Shown here: positions 38,170-47,318 of the stretch, piece after piece
Layout of the letters: the number at the start of each line of letters is the position of its first letter
Position numbering within the stretch: the first letter of the stretch is position 1
From: Geothrix campi
Lineage (GTDB): Bacteria; Acidobacteriota; Holophagae; Holophagales; Holophagaceae
DNA: 64,000 bases
Reading direction: 5' to 3'
Assembly (NCBI RefSeq): GCF_024609265.1
Contig: NZ_JANHMP010000003.1
Span: 485,497-549,496, forward strand
Made by a program: the position numbers and the translations under genes
Notes under the pieces: generated by a model
Told to the model about the DNA's origin: nothing
What the model saw: the letters and a program-made list of their open reading frames with translations, nothing else
Databases searched by the model: none

Positions 38170-40059
38170 CTACTCCAATATGGGCTCAAGGTGGTAGGGG
38201 ATCGAGATGACCACCGTCTTCGGCTTCATGAGCAGGGTGCCCTTGATGCGCCAGGCCGTCTGGTTGTGCAGCACGTTGGCCCACCAGTGGCCCGTCACGA
38301 ATTCCGGGAGGATCACCGTGATGGTGTACTCCGGCTCCGCCCGGCGCATGCGGTCCAGCTCCTCCACGATGGGCTCCACGATCTTGCGGTAGGGACTGCG
38401 GATGGAGCGGAGAGGGATGCCCTCGCAGTACCGCGGCCAGTCCGAACGCAGGCGCTCCAGGGCCGCACTGTCCCGGCCGTGCTCGTCGGGGAAGTCCACC
38501 GTGAGGGCCTCGACCTCGCCATGGTCCGCGATAACCTTGGCGTAGTTCAGGGACTGCACCACGCCGGAGTGGATGCCGGAAACCAGCACCACCACGCGGT
38601 TCTTGCGGGGGCTGATGAAGTCGGCCCGGCTACCCGCCAGGATCGACTTCACGCGGATGTAGTGACGGTGGATGTTGAAGAAGGTCATGACCATGAGGGG
38701 GAGGACCAGGACCACCACCCAGGCGCCATGGGTGAACTTCGTCACGATGATGACCATCATCACGATCATCGTAGTGAACGCACCGGCTCCATTGATGACC
38801 GACTTGAGGGCCCAACGGTGCCCGCGCAGCTTGACCCAGTGGCGAACCATGCCGGTCTGGGAGATGGTGAAGCCCAGGAACACGCCCACGGCGTAGAGCG
38901 GCAACAGATGATGCTCACGGGCGTTGAAGATCCACAGCAGGATCCCTGACAGGAACGACAGGATGAAGATCCCGTTCGAGAAGACCAGGCGATCCCCTTG
39001 GCTGGAGAACTGGCGGGGCAGGAAGCCGTCCCGGGCCATCATGGCCGCCAGGCGCGGGAAGTCCGCGTAGGCCGTGTTCGCCGCCAGGCAGAGGATCAGC
39101 ATCGTGAAGGCCTGCATGATCAGGTAGGTGACGTGGGGGAGGCCTGGGCCATTCCCGAGAATCCGGTGCTCCAGCATGGACAGCAGGGATTCGCCCTCGC
39201 CGGTATAGATGATGCCGAAGTGATTGGATAGCCAGGTGATGCCCAGGAACATGGCGCCGAGCATCAGCACCATGGACACCATGGTCTTGCCCGCGTTTCG
39301 CGCCGTGGGTTCCCGGAAGGCCGACACCCCGTTGGAAATGGCCTCCACGCCGGTCAAGGCCGTGCAACCCGCGCTGTACGCCTTCATGAACACCCAGATG
39401 GCCAGCCAGCCCGGGAGGGGCGGAGCCGCCACGGCGTGGTGCTCGCCCACGGATACGCCGCCCGCGAAGTAGCGCCAGAAGCCCAGCCCGATGATCGCGA
39501 ACATCGAGATCACGAACCCATAGGTCGGCACCGAGAACACGGCACCGCTCTCCTTGACCCCCCGCAGGTTGATCAGCCCGATGACGGTGACCACCAGGAA
39601 GGCAAGGGCCACCCGGTGGGCGTCCGCCGCGGGGAAGGCGCTGGTGATGGCCGTGACGCCAGCGGACACGCTCACGGCCACCGTCAGCACGTAATCCACC
39701 AGCAGGGAGGCCCCGGCCACCTGGGCCGGCACCTCCCCCAGGTTCTCCTTGGCCACGATGTAGGCGCCGCCCCCGCTGGGATAGGCGAAGATCGTCTGCC
39801 GGTAGCTGACGGTCAGGATGGTGAGCAGCAGCACGATGCCCACGGCCACGGGCCAGGACCAGGACAGCACCGCCGGACCGAAGGCCGCCATGGCCATGTA
39901 GGGGCCCAGCACGGCCATGATTTCGCCGGTGGCGTAGGCCACGGAGGAGAGCGCATCCGAGCTGAACACCGCCAGGGCGACGGGATTGCTGATGCGGGCT
40001 TCGTGGCTTTCCTCGCTGGCGAGGCGACGGCCCAGCAGGAAGCGTCGGACATTGGCCAT
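38170..40059 (-). CDS. APC-superfamily permease, KimA/YdaO-like (first copy)
   Basis: 629 residues. Same architecture and motifs as its downstream neighbour: RFLLGRRLASEES, FSSDALSSVAYATGEI, YPSGGGAYIVAKENLG, GCTALTGVEAISNGVSAFREP, and the C-terminal PYRKIVEPI and ILPEFV segments. The pair is a tandem duplication that has diverged moderately, more in the periplasmic loops than in the helices. The soluble tail is where KimA is regulated in other species. It follows the EamA-like gene by 16 bases. Confidence 0.78.
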   Translation of the reverse strand: MANVRRFLLGRRLASEESHEARISNPVALAVFSSDALSSVAYATGEIMAVLGPYMAMAAFGPAVLSWSWPVAVGIVLLLTILTVSYRQTIFAYPSGGGAYIVAKENLGEVPAQVAGASLLVDYVLTVAVSVSAGVTAITSAFPAADAHRVALAFLVVTVIGLINLRGVKESGAVFSVPTYGFVISMFAIIGLGFWRYFAGGVSVGEHHAVAAPPLPGWLAIWVFMKAYSAGCTALTGVEAISNGVSAFREPTARNAGKTMVSMVLMLGAMFLGITWLSNHFGIIYTGEGESLLSMLEHRILGNGPGLPHVTYLIMQAFTMLILCLAANTAYADFPRLAAMMARDGFLPRQFSSQGDRLVFSNGIFILSFLSGILLWIFNAREHHLLPLYAVGVFLGFTISQTGMVRHWVKLRGHRWALKSVINGAGAFTTMIVMMVIIVTKFTHGAWVVVLVLPLMVMTFFNIHRHYIRVKSILAGSRADFISPRKNRVVVLVSGIHSGVVQSLNYAKVIADHGEVEALTVDFPDEHGRDSAALERLRSDWPRYCEGIPLRSIRSPYRKIVEPIVEELDRMRRAEPEYTITVILPEFVTGHWWANVLHNQTAWRIKGTLLMKPKTVVISIPYHLEPILE

Positions 40060-40075
40060 CTTCAGGGCTCCTGGT

Positions 40076-40486
40076 TCAGCGGGCCATCAGCCAGAGGCCG
40101 GAAAGGGTGGCCGCGAGCCCCACCAGCTTCGAGGGCTGCAGGTGCTCGCGGAAGAGAACGAAAGCCAGAATGGCGACGAGGATGAAGTTGGCGTTCATGA
40201 CACCGATGGCGATGGCGGTCTTGGCGCCCCGGAAGAAACTCTCATTCACGCAAACCAGGGCCGCGGCGGTGAAGATCCCCGCGGCCAGCGCCCAGGCCGT
40301 GCCGGCCGGCGAGCCGGCGGGACGTCCGCGCCACAGCCAGTAGGCCAGCGCCAGCGGCACTTCGCCCAGCACCACCCACAACAGGACCGCGGCGGGATTG
40401 AGCCCCCGGTGGCCCGCTGCCTTCATGCCCAGGTTCCCGAGACCCATGAGGATCATCGACGCCAGTGCCCAACTGAACCACCCCAT
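40076..40486 (-). CDS. EamA/DMT-family half-length transporter
   Basis: 136 residues with four to five membrane helices, i.e. a single EamA repeat rather than the usual fused pair. The C-terminal ILVAILAFVLFREHLQPSKLVGLAATLSGLWLMA is the classic EamA ending. It probably works as a dimer. The substrate is unknown. It is first in a leftward run with the two KimA-like genes, so it may share their promoter. Confidence 0.75.
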   Translation of the reverse strand: MGWFSWALASMILMGLGNLGMKAAGHRGLNPAAVLLWVVLGEVPLALAYWLWRGRPAGSPAGTAWALAAGIFTAAALVCVNESFFRGAKTAIAIGVMNANFILVAILAFVLFREHLQPSKLVGLAATLSGLWLMAR

Positions 40487-40644
40487 ACCCGACTCACCCC
40501 AAGGGGAACCATTATGGGGGTTGGCGCCGCCTGTGGGGACAAGGGTTGACGGAGGCCACAGGAAACCCCGTGCCGCCCTCCCCGGGGGGAGAACGATGGT
40601 TGGCGATTCCGGCCCGCCAAGGGAGACTGGAGGATCAGGACATC
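40487..40644. other. Left part of the 432-base gap before lipA, no gene seen
   Basis: This stretch upstream of the EamA-like gene shows no convincing frame. It holds short GC-rich self-complementary pieces (CCCCAAGGGG near 40498 and CTCCCCGGGGGGAG near 40577) and an isolated TTGACG (about 40545) without a good -10. The remaining 271 bases of the gap are the inverted-repeat element described separately. Confidence 0.5.
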
Positions 40645-40915
40645 AGGACCTGCCTTCAAAATGGGGTGTGGCCGCGCAAGGGGCGCCGCCCAAGCGAGAC
40701 GAGGAAAGCGACGATGGCAATAGCGGCACTATTGACGAGGAGTTTGACGCAGTTTCGCGCCGGGCGCCGCCCCTTGCCCTCCGGGACGGGCCCAGCCGCG
40801 CGCCCGGCAGCGTCACCGCGCTTGAACGATGTCCCGCATCGCCCTGCGCGCGCTTCCTTGCTGGATCACGCGGCTGGGCCCGTCGCGGCTCGCATCCATT
40901 TTGAAGGCAGGTCCT
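40645..40915. repeat. 271-base element with 20-bp terminal inverted repeats and two internal hairpin arms
   Basis: The ends are perfect inverted copies, AGGACCTGCCTTCAAAATGG (40645-40664) against 40896-40915. Inside are two separate arms. Arm A pairs 40676-40691 with 40762-40777 (15 of 16) and holds a CAATAG/CTATTG hairpin at 40718-40734. Arm B pairs 40785-40800 with 40869-40884 (16 of 16). No plausible protein lies within. The right end includes the likely lipA ribosome site (AGGT, seven bases before ATG). It could be a MITE-like element or a structured leader; no clear target-site duplication is seen. Confidence 0.75.
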
Positions 40916-40918
40916 AAG

Positions 40919-41845
40919 ATGGCCCGATTCTCCAAGCGCGTGGGCCGCGAAGTGCTCGAGGGGCACCCCCGCCTGCCGGAATGGATCACCAAGGAGCGGG
41001 TGAAGCTCGGCGACCTGCACGGCATGAAGAAGGACCTGCGGGACTCCCACCTGCACACGGTCTGCGAAGAGGCCCGGTGCCCCAACCGCACCCACTGCTT
41101 CACCCACGGTACCGCGACCTTCCTGCTCATGGGCGAGGTCTGCACCCGGGCCTGCGGCTTCTGCAGCATCCAGAGCGGCAAGCCCCGCCTGCTGGACCCC
41201 CACGAGCCCCAGGAGACCGCCGAGCGCGTGGCGGCCCTCAACCTGCGCTTCGCCGTGCTGACCTCCGTGAACCGGGACGATCTGTCGGATGGCGGCGCCG
41301 CCCACTTCGCCGAGACCGTCCTCGCCATCCGCCGCCGCAACCCGGGCGTGGGCGTGGAAGTGCTGGTGCCGGACTTCCTGGGCGACCTCGACGCCGTGGC
41401 CCGGGTGGTGGCCGCCGGCCCCGCCGTGTTCAACCACAACACGGAAACCGTGCCCAGCCTCTACCCCGAAGTACGGCCCGCGGGCCGGTTCGAGCGCAGC
41501 CTTCGCGTGCTGGCGCACGCGAAGGAAATGGGAAGAGCACTCTACGGCGAGAACTTCCGCACGAAGAGCGGCCTCATGCTCGGCCTCGGCGAAACCGAGG
41601 CCGAGCTGCTCACCACCTTCGAGGCCCTGGCCAGGAACGACGTGGACATCCTCACCCTGGGCCAGTACCTGCGCCCCACCCGCCACCAGCTGCCCGTGAA
41701 GCGCTACGTGCCCCCCGAGGAGTTCGCGGAACTGGGCGCCAAGGCCAAGGCCTTCGGCTTCCAGACCGTGTACGCCGGCCCCCTCGTGCGCTCCAGCTTC
41801 AACGCCCACGAGGTTTCGGGCATGGAAGGCATCAGCATCGCCTAG
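40919..41845 (+). CDS. lipA: Lipoyl synthase
   Basis: 308 residues. It has both iron-sulfur sites: the auxiliary cluster motif CEEARCPNRTHC and the radical-SAM motif CTRACGFC near residues 76-83. SVNRDDLSDGGAAHFAETV, NHNTETVPSLY and GLGETEAE are further signatures. It inserts two sulfurs into octanoyl groups on lipoyl domains. The ATG at 40919 starts the family's usual N-terminus; a frame from 40829 extends back into the inverted-repeat element and is not supported. No lipB is adjacent. Confidence 0.95.
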   Translation: MARFSKRVGREVLEGHPRLPEWITKERVKLGDLHGMKKDLRDSHLHTVCEEARCPNRTHCFTHGTATFLLMGEVCTRACGFCSIQSGKPRLLDPHEPQETAERVAALNLRFAVLTSVNRDDLSDGGAAHFAETVLAIRRRNPGVGVEVLVPDFLGDLDAVARVVAAGPAVFNHNTETVPSLYPEVRPAGRFERSLRVLAHAKEMGRALYGENFRTKSGLMLGLGETEAELLTTFEALARNDVDILTLGQYLRPTRHQLPVKRYVPPEEFAELGAKAKAFGFQTVYAGPLVRSSFNAHEVSGMEGISIA

Positions 41846-41945
41846 GCGTGGCGCTTGCATTCAGCGGGTCCGACCGCTCGACACCATTGGCCGCCCCCCT
41901 GCCAACAAGGGTGAGCGATAGAAGGATATTCATCCGGGTTCTGGT

Positions 41946-44168
41946 CTAATGGATGGAAGGGACGGGAAAGGTCGAGGCAGGAAGTCGCTCGATGACCCGG
42001 GGACCAGAACCGAAAAACAGGACGCTTCCATCCGCCATGACCACTGTCTGGTGGCTGGGTTGTGCATGCACCATGGTTCCCTGGCGGGAGAAGGCACCCG
42101 TCAGCGGGTTGAAAAGCTCCAAAGCACCGATGGGCGCTCCGACGGGGTCTCCACCACTAATGAGCACCTGGCCGGAGGGCAGGAGCACAGCCCGATGATT
42201 CCGGCGCTGGAAGGCCATCTGACCCGGAACATCCAGGAAGGTGTTGGTGCTGGGGTCGTATATCTCCGCGAAGGGCAAGGCACTTGTGCCGACACCTTCA
42301 CCGCCGAGGATGAGGACCCTTCCATCGGCCAACCGTGTCGCACTCGACCCCAGGCCCCGGGGGTAGATGACTGGCCCTGTTTCGATGAACTGGTTCGTCA
42401 TGGGATCAAAGAGCTCAGGCTTTGACCCGAGAAGGAAGCTTTCACCGCCGACAAGCAAGAACGTTCCATCGGCCAGGGGAGTCACCGTGTGGTCCCCCCG
42501 GTATGTATGCATCGGCTCCAGGGCCGAGAACGTCCCCTTGGCAGGATCAAATACCTCGGCGTTCTTCATGTACTGAAACGTCTCGCCCCTCCCGCCGGTC
42601 AGTAGCACACGGCCATCCGCGAGCAGGGTCGCCTGGTGATTGGCCCTGGGGGTGATGAGGTTTCCAGCCGGGGAGGTCAGGCCCGTGGCGGGATCGAAGA
42701 TTTCGGCCTCGTCGCAGAGCACCATGCCATAGCCATGCAGTCCCCCCGTGATCAGCACGCGGCCGTCCTGCAGAGTCGTGGCCCTTCCTCCCATGCGGTA
42801 ATGAGAGAGGGTGCCAACACTCGTGGCAGTCAGGGTGGTGGGGTCGAACTTGACCAGATCCCTCTGGTCAAAAGCTGGAAGAAGCAGAAAACTCCCATCC
42901 TTCAAGCGCGCGCCATAGGTGTCCGAAGGAAAACCGCTTGGGGAGTCTGGAAAACCCTTGATGACGGTGGAGGGGCCTTTGCCGGTGATTTTTGCCTTTG
43001 CCCGGGTCACCTCGGCGCTTCCCGGTAGATAGGCACACACCGTAAGGGTCTTCGCGTAATCACCGGCCTGCAGCCAACCAAGGGGACTCATGTTCCCAAA
43101 TTCTGGAACCCAAGACACATTGACCTCATCGGTGAAGCCGAAACTGGGCGTCGACAAGAGGTAGCTGTTTGATTGGTAGCCGAACTGGAACCCCGTTCCG
43201 ATTGGGAGATTCACCTGATCAGGCGTGATAACGAAGTTTGAATAGACGACAGCCCATGACGCCTTCTTTGACGGATCCTCGACACTCGTGGCGGTCACCG
43301 AGGAGCCACCAAATTGGTTCCCCGCCGGGGGCGTGAAAACCCCGTGCGGGTCGACAGTACCCCGGTTGCCTACCGCCCCGCTCCCAGCGTCCACCTCCCA
43401 GGCCAAAGAATGGTCACTGAGATGATCGAACACGGGTTGGAGTTGGATTGTGCCGCCATTGAGCACATTGCGACGCTCGACGGCATACGGCGCCAAGGCT
43501 GGCATCCGATCATCGACGACGGTGACTGCGACCACGGTGGACACTGAGGGATTCGACGCGCTCGTAAATCGGATGTGGTACGTCCCGATGGTGGTTGGTG
43601 CGATGTAGTTGGCACCATCCATGGAACCGCCTGCGGGGCCTTCCACCACCTCGACGTTGGCCACAGAGGAGGGCAAACCGAAAAAGCGGACGGAGAAGGA
43701 AACACCGGCCCGGCCGATGGGGGACGTGTTCCGGTAAACCGTGGCACGGTATGGGCTCACGACGAGGCCCACCGCCGGAGGCTGGACTGGAACCTTCAGA
43801 GTGGCCTTGAGGGCCGGTGGACCCTGGCTCTCGGCTTGGACTTCAAAGCCCGCCAGCATGGGTGGCGGTGTGTACTGGACGCTGGTCCCAGTTGAGCTGC
43901 TGAAGGCCCCGGCCGTTGCGGTCCACGTGATGGGCGCGGTTGGTGTGTTCAGGAACTCCGCTGTCAGGGTGAGGCTTTCTCCTGGGGCCAGACTGGGACG
44001 ACTTGATTGGATGTTCAGGCTCGCAATGGGTGCCGGAGGTGGGGGTGGAGGTGGAGGTGGAGGTGGAGGCTGTGTTCCAGATGAGCTCATGGTGGCGCTT
44101 CCGCCACCGCAGCCCAGGACAAAAAGGAGTGCAGACAAGGATGCAAGGAGCCCCGTCTTCAATCGCAT
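41946..44168 (-). CDS. Lipoprotein with Ig-like region and Kelch repeats
   Basis: 740 residues. The signal ends in a lipobox (LFVLGC). A run of 12 prolines follows near residue 34, then bacterial Ig-like/beta domains to about residue 400, then Kelch/galactose-oxidase-type repeats (pattern DGRVLITGG..., AEIFDPATG repeated about five to six times) forming a propeller to the C-terminus. It is probably displayed at the cell surface; binding or enzymatic activity is unknown. By eye its base composition is less GC-rich than its neighbours. Confidence 0.8.
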   Translation of the reverse strand: MRLKTGLLASLSALLFVLGCGGGSATMSSSGTQPPPPPPPPPPPPAPIASLNIQSSRPSLAPGESLTLTAEFLNTPTAPITWTATAGAFSSSTGTSVQYTPPPMLAGFEVQAESQGPPALKATLKVPVQPPAVGLVVSPYRATVYRNTSPIGRAGVSFSVRFFGLPSSVANVEVVEGPAGGSMDGANYIAPTTIGTYHIRFTSASNPSVSTVVAVTVVDDRMPALAPYAVERRNVLNGGTIQLQPVFDHLSDHSLAWEVDAGSGAVGNRGTVDPHGVFTPPAGNQFGGSSVTATSVEDPSKKASWAVVYSNFVITPDQVNLPIGTGFQFGYQSNSYLLSTPSFGFTDEVNVSWVPEFGNMSPLGWLQAGDYAKTLTVCAYLPGSAEVTRAKAKITGKGPSTVIKGFPDSPSGFPSDTYGARLKDGSFLLLPAFDQRDLVKFDPTTLTATSVGTLSHYRMGGRATTLQDGRVLITGGLHGYGMVLCDEAEIFDPATGLTSPAGNLITPRANHQATLLADGRVLLTGGRGETFQYMKNAEVFDPAKGTFSALEPMHTYRGDHTVTPLADGTFLLVGGESFLLGSKPELFDPMTNQFIETGPVIYPRGLGSSATRLADGRVLILGGEGVGTSALPFAEIYDPSTNTFLDVPGQMAFQRRNHRAVLLPSGQVLISGGDPVGAPIGALELFNPLTGAFSRQGTMVHAQPSHQTVVMADGSVLFFGSGPRVIERLPASTFPVPSIH
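44035..44070 (-). repeat. 36-base polyproline microsatellite in the Kelch lipoprotein gene
   Basis: A tract of GGA/GGT units on the plus strand encodes 12 consecutive prolines on the minus strand. Six-base periodicity (GGTGGA) dominates. Slippage would change the linker length without shifting the frame. Confidence 0.8.
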
Positions 44169-44325
44169 ATCCCACCTTTATCCACGATGTAACAAGGATT
44201 GGGGCCAGTTTATCAGTGGCCTAAACGATTGTCTCGGTTTCAGAAGATAAGGGATTGGCTATCCGCCCCTTTTTGAGCTCCCCTCATCCAAGCGTGTTTG
44301 GGCGCTCAGGACGGGGTCGGCCCCC

Positions 44326-44973
44326 CTACTCCCGCCGGGGCTCCACGACGATGGCCGCGGGCTCGGCGGGACAGGCGAAGACGCACAGTCCACAGCCTGT
44401 GCAGACGTCCGCGTCCACCGCCGGATGGCCCACCGTCTCGCCCTCTCGGGGGGCCGTGATCCGGATCGCCTCCTCGGGATAGGGACAGCGATCCACGCAG
44501 ACTCGACAGGCGCGCGGTTCCCGGTCCAGATCGCCCCAGGTGACACAGAGGCCGGGTTTCACCCGGGCCGTGCCCATGCGCACGGCCTTCGGCCCCTCGA
44601 GCACCGTGCCGTCCGCCCGGACGAGCCGGGGCCACACGAGGGCCTCGTCATCGCACTCCGCGATGCAGGGGAGCGTGGTGCAGAGGAAGCAGGGGATGCT
44701 CCGCGGATCGAGGTAGGGGGTTTTCAGGCCCAGGCCCGCGCTGGGACCGGCCCGGAGGATGGCGTTCTCGGGGCAAGCCCGCATGCACTTGTCGCAACGG
44801 GTGCACTTGGTGAGGAATTCCAGCTCGTCCAGGGCACCGGGGGGGCGCAGCAGCTTCGGCCCGAGGTTCGTCACCGCCTCTTCCACGCGGTTGGCCACGA
44901 AGCCCGCGAAGAGGTTCCCCAGGGACTTGAAGAAGTCGCCGCGTTCCTGGGGTTCATCGAGCTTCTTCGCCAC
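44326..44973 (-). CDS. Polyferredoxin with four 4Fe-4S motifs (NapG/MauM-like)
   Basis: 215 residues. Four cysteine clusters are visible: CTRCDKCMRACP, CFLCTTLPCIAEC, CRVCVDRCPYPEEAI and CTGCGLCVFACPA. The order resembles NapG/MauM ferredoxins that relay electrons between quinol and periplasmic or cytoplasmic reductases. No twin-arginine signal is present, so it is likely cytoplasmic. No oxidoreductase partner is adjacent; the neighbours are an Asd-like protein and purB. Confidence 0.85.
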   Translation of the reverse strand: MAKKLDEPQERGDFFKSLGNLFAGFVANRVEEAVTNLGPKLLRPPGALDELEFLTKCTRCDKCMRACPENAILRAGPSAGLGLKTPYLDPRSIPCFLCTTLPCIAECDDEALVWPRLVRADGTVLEGPKAVRMGTARVKPGLCVTWGDLDREPRACRVCVDRCPYPEEAIRITAPREGETVGHPAVDADVCTGCGLCVFACPAEPAAIVVEPRRE

Positions 44974-44980
44974 CGTCGCC

Positions 44981-45811
44981 TCAGTCCATCAGCCCCAGCA
45001 CCCGCATGGCGGGCCGCAGGGTCCCCCACAGCACCGGGTCGAAGCCCAGGGTGAGGACGCCGGCCTGGCCGCCCCCCGTGAGGTCCAGGTAGGCCAGCAG
45101 ATCGTGGCTGATGGCCACGTCCCGCGAGCTGGGCGCCGCTTCCACCCAGGCCACCCCCACGGGGGCCGCCTTCTTCACGAGCGTCTTCCCTTCCGCGGCG
45201 CGGAGCTGGAGGATCAGCAGATCGCCGTGGAAGGAGGGCACCCGGATCTCCATGAGCCGGCCCTTGCCCGCGGCCGGTGTCACCGGCACCACCTCGAAGG
45301 CCTGGCGGTACCCCAGCTTGACCAGATCGGGGTCCTCGCCGTTGAGGACGGCCAGGGTCTGCTCCACGAGGCCGTCCAGGCCCCGGTCGCCCATCCAAGC
45401 CACGGAGCGCAGGTGGGTACCGCCCACCTCGCCCAACCCGTCGAGCAGGGAAGGCAGGAGGGCCAGCACCTGCTCCAGGGCCGGGCGGCCCCTCAGCGAT
45501 TTCACCCCCTTGGGCCAGGGGCCCGCCAGGGGCATGGGATCAATCCGGGCTTCGGGTTCGGAGCGGAGGTCCAGGATGCGGCCCGGGAAGCCCTCGAGCA
45601 GCTCGGGATCGGGTGAATCCGCCAGGATCACCGCGTCCAGCCCCTCCAGCAGGAGGCGGCTCGGCGCGAAGACCACCAGATCCCCCACCTCCTCTTCCAC
45701 GGTGAGGGCGCCTATGGACAGCGGCAGCACCGAGGCCTCCCGCGCCTCCAGGGCGTTCACGAGTTCGCGGCCCAGCAAAGTCTGGGCGCCGATGACGGCG
45801 AGTTTCAGCAT
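44981..45811 (-). CDS. Aspartate-semialdehyde-dehydrogenase-like protein without catalytic cysteine
   Basis: 276 residues from the ATG at 45811. The N-terminus is a Rossmann start (KLAVIGAQTLLGRELVNAL), and the middle (GYRQAFEVVPVTPAAGKGRLMEIRV) parallels the dimerisation region of Asd/USG-1 proteins. No cysteine occurs anywhere, so the thioester chemistry of Asd is impossible. It is therefore a relative, not an Asd; the true asd lies at 20.5-21.5 kb. Function is unknown. It begins 17 bases after the purB stop. Confidence 0.65.
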   Translation of the reverse strand: MLKLAVIGAQTLLGRELVNALEAREASVLPLSIGALTVEEEVGDLVVFAPSRLLLEGLDAVILADSPDPELLEGFPGRILDLRSEPEARIDPMPLAGPWPKGVKSLRGRPALEQVLALLPSLLDGLGEVGGTHLRSVAWMGDRGLDGLVEQTLAVLNGEDPDLVKLGYRQAFEVVPVTPAAGKGRLMEIRVPSFHGDLLILQLRAAEGKTLVKKAAPVGVAWVEAAPSSRDVAISHDLLAYLDLTGGGQAGVLTLGFDPVLWGTLRPAMRVLGLMD

Positions 45812-45828
45812 GTCAAAACCTTTCGATG

Positions 45829-47280
45829 TCAGACGCGGACGGCGGCCTCTTCGGCCGGGGCATGGCCCTGCAGGGCGGCGGCCACCGGGCCCGCCAGGAA
45901 CTGGCGCACCTGGTCCCCGGCGCGGCCGGTGAACCGGCTGGCGTCCAGCAGGGCTTCCAGTTCGACCTCCGTCATGGCCCAGGCGGGATCCGCCGCCAGG
46001 AGCTGCAGCAGCTCGTTGGGACGGCCCTCGGACTTGATGCGGCGGCCGGCCTCCAGGGCCGCGCCACGGAAGCGTTCGTGCAGGTCCTGGCGATCGCCAC
46101 CCCGCTTCACGGCCTCCATCAGCAGCACCTCGGCGGCCATGAAGGGCAGTTCCTGGGCGAGCCGGGCCTCGATCATCCTCGGGTAGACCAGGAGGCCCGA
46201 GGCCACATTGCGGAAGAGCACCAGGATGGCGTCCGCCGCCAGCAAGCCCTGGCTGAGGGTGAGGCGGCGGTGGGCGCTGTCGTCCAGGGTGCGCTCCATC
46301 CACTGGGTGGCGCTGGTCTGGTAGCTGGAGGGCATGAGGCCCAGCACGAAGCGGGCGAGGCTGTTGATGCGCTCCGAGCGCATGGGGTTGCGCTTGTAGG
46401 GCATGGCGCTGGAGCCGATCTGCTTCGACTCGAAGGGCTCCTCCACCTCCTTCAGGTGCTGGAGCAGGCGCAGGTCGCAGGCGAATTTCGAGGCCGAGGC
46501 CGCGATGCCGCAGAGCACCTGGCCGATGCGATCCTCCAGCTTGCGGGTGGCCGTCTGGCCGCTGACGGGGATGGCCGGGAAGCCCACCTTCCCGCAAAAC
46601 CGCTGTTCCAGGGCTTCCACTTTGTCGCCATCGCCCTCGAACAGTTCGAGGAAGCTGGCCTGGGTGCCCGTGGTGCCCTTCACGCCCCGCACCGGCGTGG
46701 TGCGGATGAGGTGGTCCAGATCCTCCAGGTCCAGTAGCAGGTCCTGGATCCACAGGGTGGCCCGCTTGCCCACGGTGGTGGGCTGGGCGGGCTGGAAGTG
46801 GGTGAAGCCCAGGGTCGGCTGGTCCTTCCACTGGTCCGCGAAGGTCGCCAGGGCCGCGATCACGTCCTGCAGCCGGCGACGGAGGAGGACCAGGGCCTCC
46901 TGGGCGATGAGCAGGTCCCCATTGTCCGTGACGAAACAGCTGGTGGCGCCGAGGTGGATGATGGGCCGGGCCCCGGGCGCCTGCTCACCCCAGGCGTGGA
47001 TGGCGGCCATGACATCGTGGCGCAGGGCCGACTCATGCCTCGCGATGACCTCAAAGTCCACGGCATCCTGGGTGGCCCTCAGCTCCGCGATCTGGGCGGC
47101 CGTCACCGGCAGGCCCAGCTCGGATTCCGCCTCGGCGAGGGCGATCCAGAGCCGCCGCCACACCCTTTGCCGGTACAGCGGGGACAGCAGGCGCACCATG
47201 GCCTTGCTGGCGTAGCGGCTGGCCAGGGGGTGCTCGAATCGCTCCAGCTCGGGACCGTCGTGGGGCGGGAGGAAGGGCAT
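45829..47280 (-). CDS. purB: Adenylosuccinate lyase
   Basis: 483 residues of the fumarase/aspartase superfamily. The signature SSAMPYKRNPMRSE lies near residue 295. The N-terminal PLASRYASKAM and the TSCFVTDNGDLL and GFTHFQPAQPTT segments match the longer, eukaryote-like PurB form. It acts twice in purine synthesis, on SAICAR and adenylosuccinate. It is divergent from glyA; the 118-base gap holds a CRP-like site. Confidence 0.93.
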   Translation of the reverse strand: MPFLPPHDGPELERFEHPLASRYASKAMVRLLSPLYRQRVWRRLWIALAEAESELGLPVTAAQIAELRATQDAVDFEVIARHESALRHDVMAAIHAWGEQAPGARPIIHLGATSCFVTDNGDLLIAQEALVLLRRRLQDVIAALATFADQWKDQPTLGFTHFQPAQPTTVGKRATLWIQDLLLDLEDLDHLIRTTPVRGVKGTTGTQASFLELFEGDGDKVEALEQRFCGKVGFPAIPVSGQTATRKLEDRIGQVLCGIAASASKFACDLRLLQHLKEVEEPFESKQIGSSAMPYKRNPMRSERINSLARFVLGLMPSSYQTSATQWMERTLDDSAHRRLTLSQGLLAADAILVLFRNVASGLLVYPRMIEARLAQELPFMAAEVLLMEAVKRGGDRQDLHERFRGAALEAGRRIKSEGRPNELLQLLAADPAWAMTEVELEALLDASRFTGRAGDQVRQFLAGPVAAALQGHAPAEEAAVRV

Positions 47281-47318
47281 GGGAACTCCGGCCCTTCAGT
47301 GTCTCACAGCCACAGACC

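Noticed and set aside
40829-40918. Thirty-codon N-terminal extension of lipA
   Set aside because: It lies inside the inverted-repeat element and lacks similarity to LipA, whose usual N-terminus starts at 40919.
44178-44186. TTATCCACG, eight of nine to a DnaA box
   Set aside because: It is a single isolated site at the start of a lipoprotein gene, about 11.5 kb from dnaA. It is expected by chance and not part of a cluster.
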